Below are positions 22,498 through 33,736 of a DNA stretch of 64,000 bases, piece by piece. This DNA comes from Collariella sp. IMI 366227 (lineage: Eukaryota > Ascomycota > Sordariomycetes > Sordariales > Chaetomiaceae): the NCBI GenBank assembly GCA_027946355.1, contig JAPEUS010000031.1, positions 90,927-154,926 of the forward strand, given 5' to 3'. Position 1 is the first letter of the stretch. Each line of letters starts with the position of its first letter. Under the pieces are notes generated by a model, which was not told the origin of the DNA, made no database searches, and saw only the letters and a program-made list of their open reading frames with translations. The position numbers and the translations under genes were made by a program.

Positions 22498-24772
22498 ATG
22501 GCGCCTCACGCCGACGAGTCTAAGCCCAGCCATAATGGCCACGGCAATGGTAATAACAACGGCCACAACAGCGAGCGCAATGTCCCCAAGAACGGCGAGT
22601 ACATCCAGTTCCCGTCCCTCCCTGCCGGCGGGCCTCTCAACCGGTGGTCGCACGCCATGACTCGGGAACATGATTTTCCAGGTGCCCAGGTGAGTAGCAC
22701 GACCACACGTGGTGTCGTATTTCCGTGACCCCGGGAGAACGGCCACACACCTTCCGACTCGGGTCTGTGCCCCGGCCCCTGCCCGCCGAAGTACCTCCGG
22801 GAGCTTCGGCTGTTGTGTGGTTGCCGTGCCGAAAACGGGATGATGGGATACGGGAATGGACGAGTCGAGCATGGTGAGCTGACAAGCATGGTCTTTTGTC
22901 AACAGGCAATGCTGTACGCCGCCGGCGTCCCGAACAGGGACATGATGAAGAATGCTCCGCACGTCGGCATCGCGACGGTCTGGTGGGAGGGGAATCCGTG
23001 CAAGTAAGTCCGCTGCTGTCAATCTTGTAGGATGTGATGCTGATGAACTCTCAGCACTCATCGTGAGTGAGACTGCATTGAGGTCTTTGTCAATGAATAA
23101 GCTTAACACAGGATAGTGCTTGAGCTGGGCAACATCGTCAAGAAGTCTGTCGAGCAGCAGAAGATGCTGGCATGGCAGTACAACACGATTGGCGTCTCGG
23201 ACGGTATCACGATGGGCAGCGAGGGTGAGTCTGAGCAACTCGATCCAGCCGAATGTGTTGCTCACCTGGACAGGCATGAGGTTCTCGCTTCAGTCAAGAG
23301 AGATCATCGCAGACAGCATCGAGACAGTCACATGTGCCCAACGTCACGATGCCAATATCAGCATCCCGGGCTGCGACAAGAACATGCCGGGCGTGGTCAT
23401 GGCTGCTGCCCGCCACAATCGCCCATTCCTTATGATCTACGGCGGCACCATCCGCAAGGGCCACTCCTCTCTCCTTGAAAAGGAGATCAACATCTCCACC
23501 TGCTATGAGGCATCCGGCGCTTACACCTACGGCCGCCTCCAGGCAAAGTGCAAGAAGGCATCCGGCGCCGACGCCACCCCCAGCGATGTTATGGAAGATA
23601 TTGAGCAGCACGCCTGCCCCGGTGCCGGCGCCTGCGGCGGCATGTACACGGCCAACACCATGGCCACCGCCATCGAGGCGATGGGCCTCTCCCTTCCCGG
23701 TTCCTCTTCCTACCCCGCCACGTCCCCCGAAAAGCGCCGTGAGTGCGAGCGCGCCTCCGAGGCTATCCGCACCTGCATGGAGAAGGATCTCCGCCCCCGC
23801 GACCTCATGACCCGCGCCGCTTTCGAGAACGCCCTCGTGGTCACCATCGTCCTCGGCGGCAGCACCAACGCTGTCCTGCACTTCTTGGCCATGGCCAACT
23901 CGGCTGACGTCCCCCTCACCCTGGACGACATCGACCGTGCTTCCAACCGCACCCCCTTCCTTGCCGACCTGGCCCCCTCGGGCCGCTACTACATGGAGGA
24001 CCTCTATACCATCGGCGGCACCCCGGCCGTCCTCAAGATGCTTATCGCGCACAACCTCATCGACGGCTCAATCATGACCGTCACCGGTAAGACCCTCGCC
24101 GACAACGTCCGCGACTGGCCGTCCCTTCCCGAGGGCCAGAAAATTCTCCGCCCGCTGTCCGACCCTATCAAGAAGACGGGCCACATCAGAGTCCTGCGCG
24201 GGAACCTCTCCCCCGGAGGTGCCGTGGCCAAAATCACTGGCAAGGAGGGGCTGTCGTTTACTGGCAGGGCGAGGGTCTTCAACAAGGAGAAGGAGCTTAA
24301 TGACGCGCTCGCGAACGAGGCTATCAGGCCTGATGAGGGGAACCTGGTGCTGATCGTGCGGTATGAGGGACCCAAGGGCGGGCCGGGTATGCCAGAGCAG
24401 TTGAAGGCTTCTGCCGCGATTATGGGCGCCGGCCTGACCAACGTTGCGCTGGTGACGGATGGGAGGTATTCGGGTGCCAGCCACGGGTTTATCGTTGGGC
24501 ATGTGGTGCCCGAGGCGGCTGTGGGCGGCCCGATTGCACTGGTGAAGGACGGTGATGTGGTCACCATTGATGCGGTCGCGAACAGGATCGACGTGATGGA
24601 GATTGATGGCGTTGGGAAGGGTGAAGCGGTGGAGAAGGAGCTGGAGAGGAGGAAGGCCGAGTGGACGCCGCCCAAGATGAAGCCTACGAGGGGTGTGTTG
24701 GCGAAGTATGCCCGCTTGGTGGGGGATGCGAGCCACGGTGCTGTGACGGATGTTGGCGGGTCGGCGTGGTAA
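22498..24772 (+). CDS. ILV3: Dihydroxyacid dehydratase (IlvD/Edd family)
   Basis: Dehydrates 2,3-dihydroxy-3-methylbutanoate and its methylpentanoate homologue to 2-oxo acids, the third common step of Val, Ile and Leu synthesis, using an Fe-S cluster. Exons 22498-22689, 22906-23003, 23112-23224 and 23274-24772 join in phase to 633 residues. Cluster-binding cysteines are in WWEGNPC (about residue 96), GCDKNMPG (about 168) and CPGAGACGGMYTANTM (about 255). Other signatures are YNTIGVSDGITMG, SLQSREIIADS, LGGSTNAVLHFLA and VTDGRYSGASHGF near the C-terminus. The first cysteine is followed by KIV where most family members have Asn and a nearby His. The N-terminus (HADESKPSHNGHGNGNNNGH) is acidic and polar, not an amphipathic presequence, so this may be a cytosolic paralogue rather than the main mitochondrial Ilv3. 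Coding sequence is intact. Confidence 0.93.
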
Positions 24773-26146
24773 TCGTGTGGGGGTGACACCAGAGAACTGA
24801 GGGGGTCGAGAGAAAAGAGAGAGAGAGAGAGAGAGAGAGAGACGTAGAGAGAGACGTAGCTTGGTCACGATCCTCGCTCAGTCGCTTACGCTCATGGCAT
24901 GACAGATGGCTAGATTGCCTAGGATATCTGGAGGTTATGGAATGGATGACTGTTAGACATGTACACACTACTAGATGGGATTAGATGGGAGCACCTACGA
25001 CTTTACCGCTGCCGTTGCATGAATACTGTCCGGTGAGCCCCCTCGACGTGTTCTGTCACGGTCTTACTCAAGGTGTCGAGTTATCAGCCTCCTCTTTGTG
25101 ATCGACATCCGCAGGGCCGTTGAACCTTTGAACCAGGTCAGCACGCCGATCGAGGTTTGGGACGCCCTGAGGGCCATTCTATTGTAACTTTAAAATGAGG
25201 CTTTGTGTTGGCCTGCCTCTTTCACGGGCTTTAATACTCTCCTGCTATGTAGGAGTAGGAGGCGGACCACACAACTTACAAGTGTGGCCCTTAAGGAGCT
25301 TAAGAGTGCAAAATGTCTGCTGTTCCTCTGGTTTGGTTTATAGAGGAGAGGGAGAGAGAGAAGGAGAAGGAGAAGGAGGAGGAGAAGGATAACCGCCGTA
25401 CGATTTGAGAGTGACCCAGCATCGGCTGACTCTCCCCGCTCGAGGTCTCATCACAGAAAGAGGGCCCGCCCGCATGGAATATAGGTGCGTCAGTCAGGCA
25501 GGGCCGCTATCTCGAGACAAGTGTGGGCGGCGGTCCGGAGAGGGTTCGCGTTGCAGGTGCTGTTTCTTGGAGGCATCAGTTTGGTTGGTTGGGGCAAGGA
25601 AGCCGAGCTTTTTGTCATGTTACTGAGCGGGAATGGTTGGGCGGCAGAGGTCTTTGACCAACGACAAAGTGTGGACGGCAGCTAAGTCGAGGCGGGCCGT
25701 TTGACCTAGACTTTGAGTTCTTTAGTCCATGGGAGTCCTTTGGGATTTTCACTGTATGATCTGTACCCGTTGGTTTGGTCTAACAAAGAGCAGCGCCATT
25801 CCAACTACCCGCCGTTGTTAACCGTTGGTTTACACGGTTGACTTTACAAAGAAGACAAATGAATCATTGATGTCATACAATCGTTTCAGTAACCTCCGAG
25901 CCTGACTTTTGGTTAACAGTTATTCAGTGAACTCATTTAAGTTAGTCCATTGCTTTGCCATTGGTCATTGTTCACCAGCCGTGGCCTTGTTACTGTTGGT
26001 CGCCAACTGTGTCTTTTAGTATTGGTTGATCCTCTGACTCTGATGGGTATATTACCTATAGGGGCCACCATGTAGTGCTGCCACCATCTTGATTTCCGAC
26101 GCTACACACCAATAACACTGGCCTAGCCTTCAACATCAAACTTCCA
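24773..26146. other. Intergenic
   Basis: Holds the DHAD 3' UTR, a GA repeat (24816-24842) and a purine-rich GAGAAG stretch (about 25344-25389). From about 25740 onward the sequence becomes AT-richer towards the degraded frame at 26147. No gene supported. Confidence 0.4.
24816..24842. repeat. (GA)n microsatellite
   Basis: About thirteen GA units roughly 45 bp after the DHAD stop codon. Confidence 0.85.
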
Positions 26147-27001
26147 ATGATGCAGCAAGATGCTCCCACTTCCCGCGAGGCTGTTGACACTACTGAGCCT
26201 GAAAGCGAGGTCAACTCAACCTTGCAATACTGTTTCATGAATTATATAATGTCGATTTGGGGTACCTGTAACTGTCGAACCGCAGGGTGCATCAAGCCAC
26301 AGCTGAGTTGGCGCATGAATATTTACGCCTCACTTTGATCTGCGTGGTCTAAACAAATGGAGAAACCGTGGGACTGGCCGAGAAGCCTTTACAAGCCGTA
26401 TGAGAATGACAAGATAGGTCCCGCCACTGTCTTCAAGACAATTGAGAACCAACCGCGTGTCCGTCGACGGAAGAGTTACTATGAGGGCAAGTTAATTGAA
26501 CTGAGAAGATTCTCTCGTAGTATTGAGGGCGTTGGGACCCAGGTTGTGGCACGCTACAAGAAGGAGTGGGACCAGAAAGAGAGGAGGGCACACGAGCTAG
26601 CCACTGTCGCGGAAACAGGTCCACGAATGGCCGTCAAATGTGATGAATGAATCGCGCTGAGCTCGGAAGAGGAGAGGATTGATAAAATACATCAGATGCT
26701 CAAGAAGCTCATAGTTACATGACTTATACAGGACCTACGAGCCCACGCCCCAGAGTCCCCACAACCAGGGCGAATACCAAAACCAGCTCAGGCAGAGCCT
26801 AGCGTGCCAGCAGGGGTGATTGGGGCAGGAGAAGCAGGATAAGAGCCAGGATAAAATGGGCCCGAGATTGGGGCGCTAAGAGAGAATGGTGTGACAGGAC
26901 AGAATGGAACATTAGGACGGAATAAAACACCAGAACAGAATGGAACACCAAAAAAAAAAAATGAAATACCAGGGCAGATTATACTGAACCCGGATGGGTA
27001 A
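26147..27001 (+). pseudogene. RIP-decayed reading frame, possible retroelement gag
   Basis: One frame runs from ATG 26147 to TAA 26999-27001, interrupted by TGA at 26336, 26648 and 26720 and TAA at 26840 and 26852. All five internal stops lie in the same frame and each is one C-to-T or G-to-A step from CGA, TGG or CAA, the changes RIP makes. The encoded segments are coherent: KPWDWPRSLYKPYENDKIGP, a basic helical part (RRKSYYEGKLIELRRFSRSI, VVARYKKEWDQKERRAHE), a likely coiled coil (SEEERIDKIHQMLKKLIVT), a Pro-rich stretch, and a Gly/Asn-rich tail with NGVTGQNGTLGRNKTPEQNG. I do not recognise the family. A gag-like or transposon accessory protein is a guess from size, coiled coil and RIP. Confidence 0.55.
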
Positions 27002-27729
27002 GGAGCGAAAGACTAAGTCGCAAAAGGTTAACCTGAAACCTATTCAGCAATGCTAACGTTGCTACAGGAAAAAATGGGTTAAAATTGGGAGCGAACTTGA
27101 ATGGAGGGGCGAGAATATTTGACAAAACGGTGAAAAGAGAGGGAAGAAAAAAACAAATAGAAAACGATTGTAGGCGGAAGGAAAAAGGAAAGGAGAGAAT
27201 GCAGAAAATGATAGTTAAACATTGAAGAAAAATAGGCGTGCTTCTATACTAAGTCAAATCTTTTTTTGACTTAATTCAATGGTAGCTAACTTATTGCTTT
27301 GGGAATGTAACATGCAAACTCTCCTCCAGAAATTCCATTTTCCGCACACCCTGAATAAGGAACTCGATGGGTTCTACTACAAGTTGCAGCTATAACTTAA
27401 CCAATCTTGGGATATTCCCCCTTCTTTATAACTACGCTCCTCCCAGTTCACAAACAATTACCTACTCGAGCCACTTGTCCAGATAACTAGAAACAATGCT
27501 CATCTACACCATTAGATGAAAATTCACTCCCACCAACCAGCCCACCGATAATTACTAATTGCTTCATTTCACCAAAATCGAGTTTGAATGATTGGGAACG
27601 AATGACAATAGCTGTTTATGATGCTAAGCAGACAATAAGCCAAAGTATTCAGACCAGGCGCACAAGTTTCGTTCACTCCCGGGTTCACTGCTCTCTCATC
27701 AAGCCAAGCGTCAACCGCAGTGCTATCCA
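27002..27729. other. AT-rich intergenic with a 9-bp inverted repeat
   Basis: AT-rich and purine-rich, likely continuing the degraded element. At 27250-27273 the 9-bp arms TAAGTCAAA and TTTGACTTA form a perfect hairpin with a T-rich loop. No coding feature. Confidence 0.4.
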
Positions 27730-30089
27730 ACACAACGGCCAACTTCTCCCTCTAAATGCTCATCTCCCAATGTTAGAAAGAGTACAACCAAGACACAAAC
27801 AGACAGGGTATCAAAAAAAAATCTATAGATCACCTCCTCAACTTCAATCAGCGGCATACGACTAATCCCCAGATCCAACTCACTCCTTGAAAGTCCCGTA
27901 GATGCCCCCCACTCATATATCTGTTCTATGCCTTTGGGGTCCACCGTCGACCTCACAAACCCCGCCTTCCCCCTCCCCGCCATCCGAGCCATCTCCATCC
28001 CCATCCCCGACCCCATCTCCACCTGCCCTGCGCCGCCCCTAGCCTCTGCAACACCCCCGTCTTCTGCTTCTGTCCCGCCAACTCCAACAAATCCTTCAAC
28101 AAGCCCATCTCCCTGCACAACGTGACCATCTCCTCGGCAATCAGCGCCGAGCTGTTCGAGTCATCCCACCAACTGCTAGCACTCCCCCCTCCATGACCAT
28201 GCTCATGCTCATGCACATGCCCACCCCCCCTTGCGTGGCCTTGGCCCTGGCCCTGCGCGGAGCCAGAATTCCTCGCAGCAGCAGCAGTAGTAAAGTTCTT
28301 ACTCGCCAACTTTAACAGATGCGCCACCTTGCCATCAAATACCCCCTCATCCGTCTCGAGCAGCAGTCGGACAATTTTCCTATGGTTCCCCATTGCCGCA
28401 TACTTCAGCGCAGTATGCCCCGCATGGTCCTTGGCGTCTGGCTGTGCCGTGCGCATAAGGAACATCTCCACCGTCCGCTCATACCCCTCCCCGGCTGCGA
28501 CCATCAACGGGGTTGTGCCGGCCCTGTCAATCTTGTCAAAGCTGCGGCGGAGGCGAATCCATCCGGAGGGCCCGTCGAAGAGGGTATCGAGAATGCGGAG
28601 CGTGCCGTCGTCGGTGGGGAAATCGGCAGTTGTGCGGTTCTGGTTGTGGTAGGCGAGCATGTCGTTGTTGGCCATGTGGCGCTGGCCGCGGACCGCAAAG
28701 AATAGGACGGAGCGATTTTGGTCTGTCATGGCATCGAGGTTGGCTCCGTGGTCCATGAGAAGTCTGACGAGTTCGGGGTCCCGCTGGTAGGCGGCGTAGT
28801 GAAGGGGCGTCATGCCACCACGGGCACAGCAGTTTGGGTTTGTGCCATCCATCAACAGGGCTTTAGCGGCCTGAAAGTCGCGGTTGATGACGGCGGTGTG
28901 CAGCGGACCATGATCCAAAACGCAGGAAACGGTATGGGGACCGGGGTGATCCGGGACGTTGGGTACAGCCAGTGTTGCGTAACCGAAATCTGGATTGTAC
29001 TGAATTCCAAAAGGCGGCACAGTGCGGTTTAGACCGCTGGCGAGCGAGTGGAAAGCGTGCTGAGGTGGTGGCTCTGAAACAAAGAGCCATGATGGGGGAC
29101 CGTCGATCGCTGGTTGGTATTCGGGGCGGGGAGGTTCAGTGTGGTTTAGCCTTGCAGAGAGCCACGGAAGACCCATGTTGCTTCGTGGGAAGTGTGGTGA
29201 TATCTCTTGCATGGTAGGCGTAAAAAAAGCATCGGGGATAAAGTGGGCGCCCATGTCGGTGTGTGATGGTTCTTGGGGATGTAGATAGGTATTGTCTGAC
29301 GGCCATAACCCTGGCGGAGATGGCTGCCATAAAGGAACATTGCTAAGAAAGCTTTCATCACTCTCAAAGCCTTGAGACTCGGAGTCGTCCATGACGCCCT
29401 GGTCCCCCTCAGACATGTCTGGGTCGAAAGGTGGGGGAAACGTCGGCTGGGGAGTGTCGCCGGAACGGTCAGATTCGGGCGTTCCGTAGGTGATATCGGG
29501 AGGGGTAGCCACTGCCGGCGTCAGCGCCTTGATGAGAGGATCCCGAGAGAGGGAAGAAGTACCCTGCTGATCAGAGGAAGGCAGGTCTCCCCCATGTGCC
29601 ATCAGCTTATGGCGCTTGGAAAACCGATGGAGCTTTGCTGACTCGACCAGCTTCCCTCTTCGGAAGAAGATGGTTCGTTTGTGTGCGAGGCGGCGCCTCT
29701 CCTTAATGCTAATCATGGCAAGGGACTCGGCTGTTTTGTGGTTCTTTTCGAGACCCCAAGCTTTGATGTTCTTCTTGTACATCTTTTTCCTGTTGAGGTA
29801 ATGAGCTAACATGAATCAAAAAAGAAGGGATGAAACCCACGTCGCAACGAAGCCGTAAATTTCCTTCATGATCTTCATGACGTCGGGAAGAGTCATATTA
29901 TGATCCCCTGCAGCGGTGTCAGATGTGGTTTCTGGGAGAAGCGAGGGCAAGGACTACTGGTCCCATGTGGTGTGGTGGTTTTAAAGAGTGTTGCAGCTGG
30001 TAAACGGGTTGGAAGGGCTTACAGTAAAGATCCTTGATCTTCATCCGGTGGGCTGCCCATTTCGGTTGGTTGTCCGGCAGGGCCGACAT
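27730..30089 (-). CDS. Clr5-domain and ankyrin-repeat protein
   Basis: Exons 30089-30023, 29907-29841 and from 29789 join in phase and assemble an N-terminal Clr5 domain: WAAHRMKIKDLYW, then MTLPDVMKIMKEIYGFVAT, then KKMYKKNIKAWGLEKNHK. Clr5 modules occur at the start of many fungal proteins of unknown role. A long polar region follows, then ankyrin repeats from about residue 300: GPLHTAVINRDFQAAKALL, TPLHYAAYQRDPELVRLLMDHGA, TPLMVAAGEGYERTVEMFL, TALKYAAMGNHRKIVRLLL. A His/Gly-rich stretch (HVHEHEHGHGG) comes next. As read the frame stops at 27953 after Arg/Trp-rich sequence that looks off-frame. A one-base loss near 28035 would connect to VRSTVDPKGIEQIYEWGA and an end near 27730, which I consider more natural. 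The 3' end is therefore uncertain. Confidence 0.78.
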
Positions 30090-32341
30090 GACGCTCAGTG
30101 ACAACTGGAAGATTGTTGCACGGAGGTAGAGGCGGAACGGGGAAGGGGGGAAGATATTTCGAGATAATAACTGACAGTGGTGTTGTCTGTGGACATGTGT
30201 AATAACAAGCAACAGGACGCCATGAAGGGCATTGTTTATAGAGTTTGAGTGTGAGGAGGCCGGTCTGCCAACTCATCTGACCAGGCAGATCGCGGCTGCC
30301 GCCATCCCGGTCCTTCGCTAGCCGGCATCCTGGATGCTCAGATAGAGACGTCCCAGGGACATGGGAGCGTGTAACGCCTCCGAGTCCACGGGGACAGGGC
30401 ACGCCATGCGAAACCCAATCGGGCGGAGAAAAGAAGAGCGGCGACAGTGGAGGAATTCACGGTGTGAAGCTAGGTATTGCCCACTTGGGCAAGAAAAAAT
30501 TTCAAGTGAAGGGCAAAGATCATGGACTATCTGGAATGTGTGTGACCGGACCGGTGCGCAGCCAGGGCCGGGGAATTGGAACCGGGAGGCACGGCGGCGC
30601 CATGTGTGGGGGGACGGTTGATCCTCCCGTTTGCTCGGCCATGTTCTGCGGTTCACCGCCAGAGGACAGGCCTGCAGAATGGGGTCGTCTGAGGTGGGAC
30701 GGCATCGTGAAGGCTGGCGGGGGAAGAGCCCCGCGGCGGTGATGGAGGGTCGCGATGCGAAGGGACTGGTCGCGTTTGCGAATCGCGGTACCTCTAAAGC
30801 CGGGGCAGCAAGACACCGGTAACGGGCGGGAGGAATGGTGTCTGGCCGGGAAGGATGCCGGGCTCTGGGACCTGGTCGAGGAGCTCTTTGTCCTGCCGAT
30901 GCCGAGCAGCAGGTGATGAGCCTTTGTCGAGCAAGATGCCAAGCAGTGCCATGCTGATCTGAGCAGGGCTCTCCGCCCCAGGTTTCGGGCGACCCGGACA
31001 GCTGGGACTTCGACTGGCCGGGGCAGTCCCTGCTCAGCAAGGGGACCACATCGACAGATCACTTTCTTGGCTCTTCCGCGGATGATATCGCGCGCCCCGG
31101 CGGGGTGGTGAAACGCCGCGGAGCCGGTCTGGTTGGTTCAATTGCTGTCAGGACGGAGCAGGCTGATCCGTTCTGTCCACGGGCAGGAGAGGAAGCCATG
31201 CCGAGTGGTTCCAGGTTGGGCACCTGACTGCTGGCGGCTCTGCCATGGGTTCTGTTGTCAGTTGCAAAAGAACCTGCCCGAGCCGAGATCTAGATCCGAC
31301 GGAATGAGCCATCAAGATCATGGACACACAAAAAGAAGAATGAGGCTGCGTGGCTGCTGCTGCCTGAGGGGCGGCGCGCAGGGGAGGTTCCGGGGGCGGC
31401 TGGGAGTCGGTCAAGAAATGAACGGGCTGGGGGGATGAAAATAGGACGGGAGCCTTGCGCCACAAACTGCGTCCAGTGAGAATTGGGGAGGGAGAGGGGC
31501 TTTGGGAAGGATTGGGCGCGATGCAGGCTGTGGCAGCGCTGCAAAATCGACGAACGTCCAAAACCGACGAATGTCCGAAATCGACGAATGTCCAAAATCG
31601 ACGAATGTCCGAAATCGACGAATGTCCAAAATCGACGAACGTCCGAAATCGACCAGCATCACAAATTGACCAGCATGCAGAGTTGGCCATCATTAAGAAT
31701 CGACCTTCAAAGCTTGGCGAGGGTTGGACGACATCATCCCAAGCCGACGTAACGTGCCTTGTTGCGTTCCTTCCTGGGTCTCTGTGCCGAAGATTTCTCG
31801 CACAAACTCGGCAGCCACGTCGGGTCGAGCCTGTCGCCTGCAAGAGCCGATGTGTTGGGCAGGCGATGACGCAGGGAGTCTCGCGGAAGCTGCTTCCGGG
31901 GTCGATCATCGCTGCTGCTGAGGGCGGAAACAAAGAACGAGGTGGAAGCTGCCGTGCAGGAAAGACAAGGCAGCTGGCGGCCCCACTTTCCGAGTCCAAT
32001 TCGTCAAGTTCCACCTGTCTGCTGGAATCTGGAAGCAAGGGTCCGACATCCGCGAGCTCGAAGCCAAGCTCCAGCAAGGCTCTCTTCATCTCCTTCATCT
32101 GCGGCCGGTGAACACAGCAGCGGCACCTCACTTTGTCCTCGGCCGACACGCGCCTCACCACCACCAAACCTCTACTCTCGATCATCACACCGCAGCGCAC
32201 CGCAATCTTCTACCTTGCGCAAACCACCGCCTGGTCCAACAACGACAGCGACAGGACCAACTTTCACCGGCCACAAACCGCATCGAGTCCATTCCACCCC
32301 TCTCCCCGCCTTCCCAGGCCCAACCCTCTTGCCGAAAGAAG
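30090..32341. other. Divergent intergenic region with a 17-bp minisatellite
   Basis: Separates the minus-strand Clr5-ankyrin gene from the plus-strand DUF4604 gene. It should carry both promoters. Apart from the tandem repeat at 31543-31661 no feature could be supported. Confidence 0.4.
31543..31661. repeat. 17-bp minisatellite, about seven units
   Basis: Units of the form RAAATCGACGAATGTCC occur in tandem, six closely similar (31543-31644), then a divergent unit with GACCAGCATC and a partial eighth. Units alternate A and G at the first base, so a 34-bp higher-order period is visible. Because 17 is not a multiple of three, every frame on both strands reads as a 17-residue peptide repeat. Confidence 0.9.
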
Positions 32342-32908
32342 ATGCCACCGCAAAAAATAACCGCCAAAAATCTCCAATACAACACCACCCTACCGCCCTT
32401 CCTCGCGCGCCTGCGCGGGCAGAGCGCAGCAGACCCTGACGCGCCCGACCCCATCCTCGCCGCACGCCGCCGCCCGCCCGGCAAGAAGCGCTCCGCCAGC
32501 GCCGAGGCTGAGGACGCGCCGCTGGTGGTGGACGAGCGCGGGGAGGCGGTGGAGGATGTTACCGTGGGGGTTGATGGGACCGTGAAGGAGAAGGAGGGGG
32601 CTGCGGCGGTGGGGGCAGAAGAGACGGGTGAGAAGGGTGACGATGGGGTGGGGGCTGCGCCACCCGCGGAGAAGGCAGTAGAGATTGGGGGGCTGAAGAA
32701 GAAGAGGAAGATTGGGAGGGTTATTGGTGCTGGTGTTGGTGGGGAGGACACGGAGAATGGTCAAGAGGACGGGAAACACAAAGAAAACAACACCGAGACC
32801 GCAACATCTAACGCCCAGAAGCAGGGCGATTCGGCTTCGGCAGCCAAGACCAAGGTCAAGAAGAAGGCAAAGAAGATCAAGCTTAGCTTCGGCGACGAAG
32901 AGGGTTGA
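32342..32908 (+). CDS. DUF4604-domain protein
   Basis: Single-exon 188-residue protein. The start was chosen at 32342 because PPQKITAKNLQYN and PPFLARLRGQ match the N-terminus of the DUF4604 family; an in-frame start exists upstream at 32108 but lacks family character. The N-terminal motif is followed by RRRPPGKKR and AEDAPLVVDERGE, also typical. The rest is Lys/Glu/Ala-rich and likely disordered, ending with a basic cluster (KVKKKAKKIKLSFGDEE). Small nuclear or nucleolar proteins often have this make-up, but the function is unknown. Frame intact. Confidence 0.85.
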   Translation: MPPQKITAKNLQYNTTLPPFLARLRGQSAADPDAPDPILAARRRPPGKKRSASAEAEDAPLVVDERGEAVEDVTVGVDGTVKEKEGAAAVGAEETGEKGDDGVGAAPPAEKAVEIGGLKKKRKIGRVIGAGVGGEDTENGQEDGKHKENNTETATSNAQKQGDSASAAKTKVKKKAKKIKLSFGDEEG

Positions 32909-33736
32909 ACTTCGCCTGCGGGCAAGCTTCACATTCGCACGTGTCTCTGCCTGGATGGTCACACAGATCGATCGACCAGCAGAGAGAGAGATCTCCGCAT
33001 CAAGCGGCAAGACTCCGGATCTGAGGTCGTGTGGTTGTCATCGAGAACATCAACTTGATGACACGTGCTGCCCGGGCCGAACCCACGGGCCGCGGCTGCA
33101 TACCCTCGAGGAAGCCAACGTCTGGTGTTGAAACATCTGGGCTGTTGTGAGACGTAGTTGGTGTTCCAAGGCGAATGCCCTCCGCAGTCTCCAAGGACCT
33201 ATCACCACATGTTTACGGCTACGCACCTAGTGTAGCACCTGTAGTACCCCAGCTGTCGTGTTTTGGTGACTGATTGCCTTATCTAAGGACTGGGAATTCG
33301 TTCCAGGTCCTGGCCTTGGTTTGGGAAGGGAAGGGGGGGGGCTGGCTTGAGCGGAACAACAAGAGACGTCACTACGGATTGGAAACGATAGATCGGGTCA
33401 AAGTCATGGTCATCGAAATCTAGATCCGTATATATGTGACAGGAGCAGTGTGTTGTTAGCAAAGGTCAAAAGGGGCAGGTTTTGAGAGCGCCTCTCGCTG
33501 TTCATGGATACTGCACAACCTGGGCACATTCCGCAGCTGCATCATCGTAAATACCACGCTTTCTCAGAGACATAAAAAAGCCCTCTATACAACCTCACTG
33601 CCTGTCCGGATATTCTACAAGCCGTCCCCTGGCATCGCCATACCTCGCCACGACCCTACGGTCGTGCCCGGCGATGTTCTCTTCTTATCCCAAGCTTTCC
33701 CCTCTCTCTTTCCCATTCCCACCAAACACAATGAAC
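32909..33736. other. Intergenic, convergent 3' regions
   Basis: Between the 3' ends of the DUF4604 gene and the COX subunit gene. No further feature seen. Confidence 0.4.

Noticed and set aside
22498..24772. DHAD as the resistance gene of a biosynthetic cluster
   Set aside because: No synthase, tailoring enzyme, transporter or cluster regulator was found next to it.
23294..24868. Long minus-strand frames opposite the DHAD gene
   Set aside because: Antisense shadows produced by high third-position GC in the real gene.
30318..31062. Long minus-strand frames upstream of the Clr5-ankyrin gene
   Set aside because: Arg/Ser/Pro-rich translations without repeats, domains or compatible splice sites.
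31543..31661. CRISPR-like array
   Set aside because: Units are contiguous with no spacers and the genome is eukaryotic; it is a minisatellite.
32108..32341. In-frame extension upstream of the DUF4604 start
   Set aside because: Thr/His/Ser/Pro-rich without family similarity; the family N-terminus begins at 32342.
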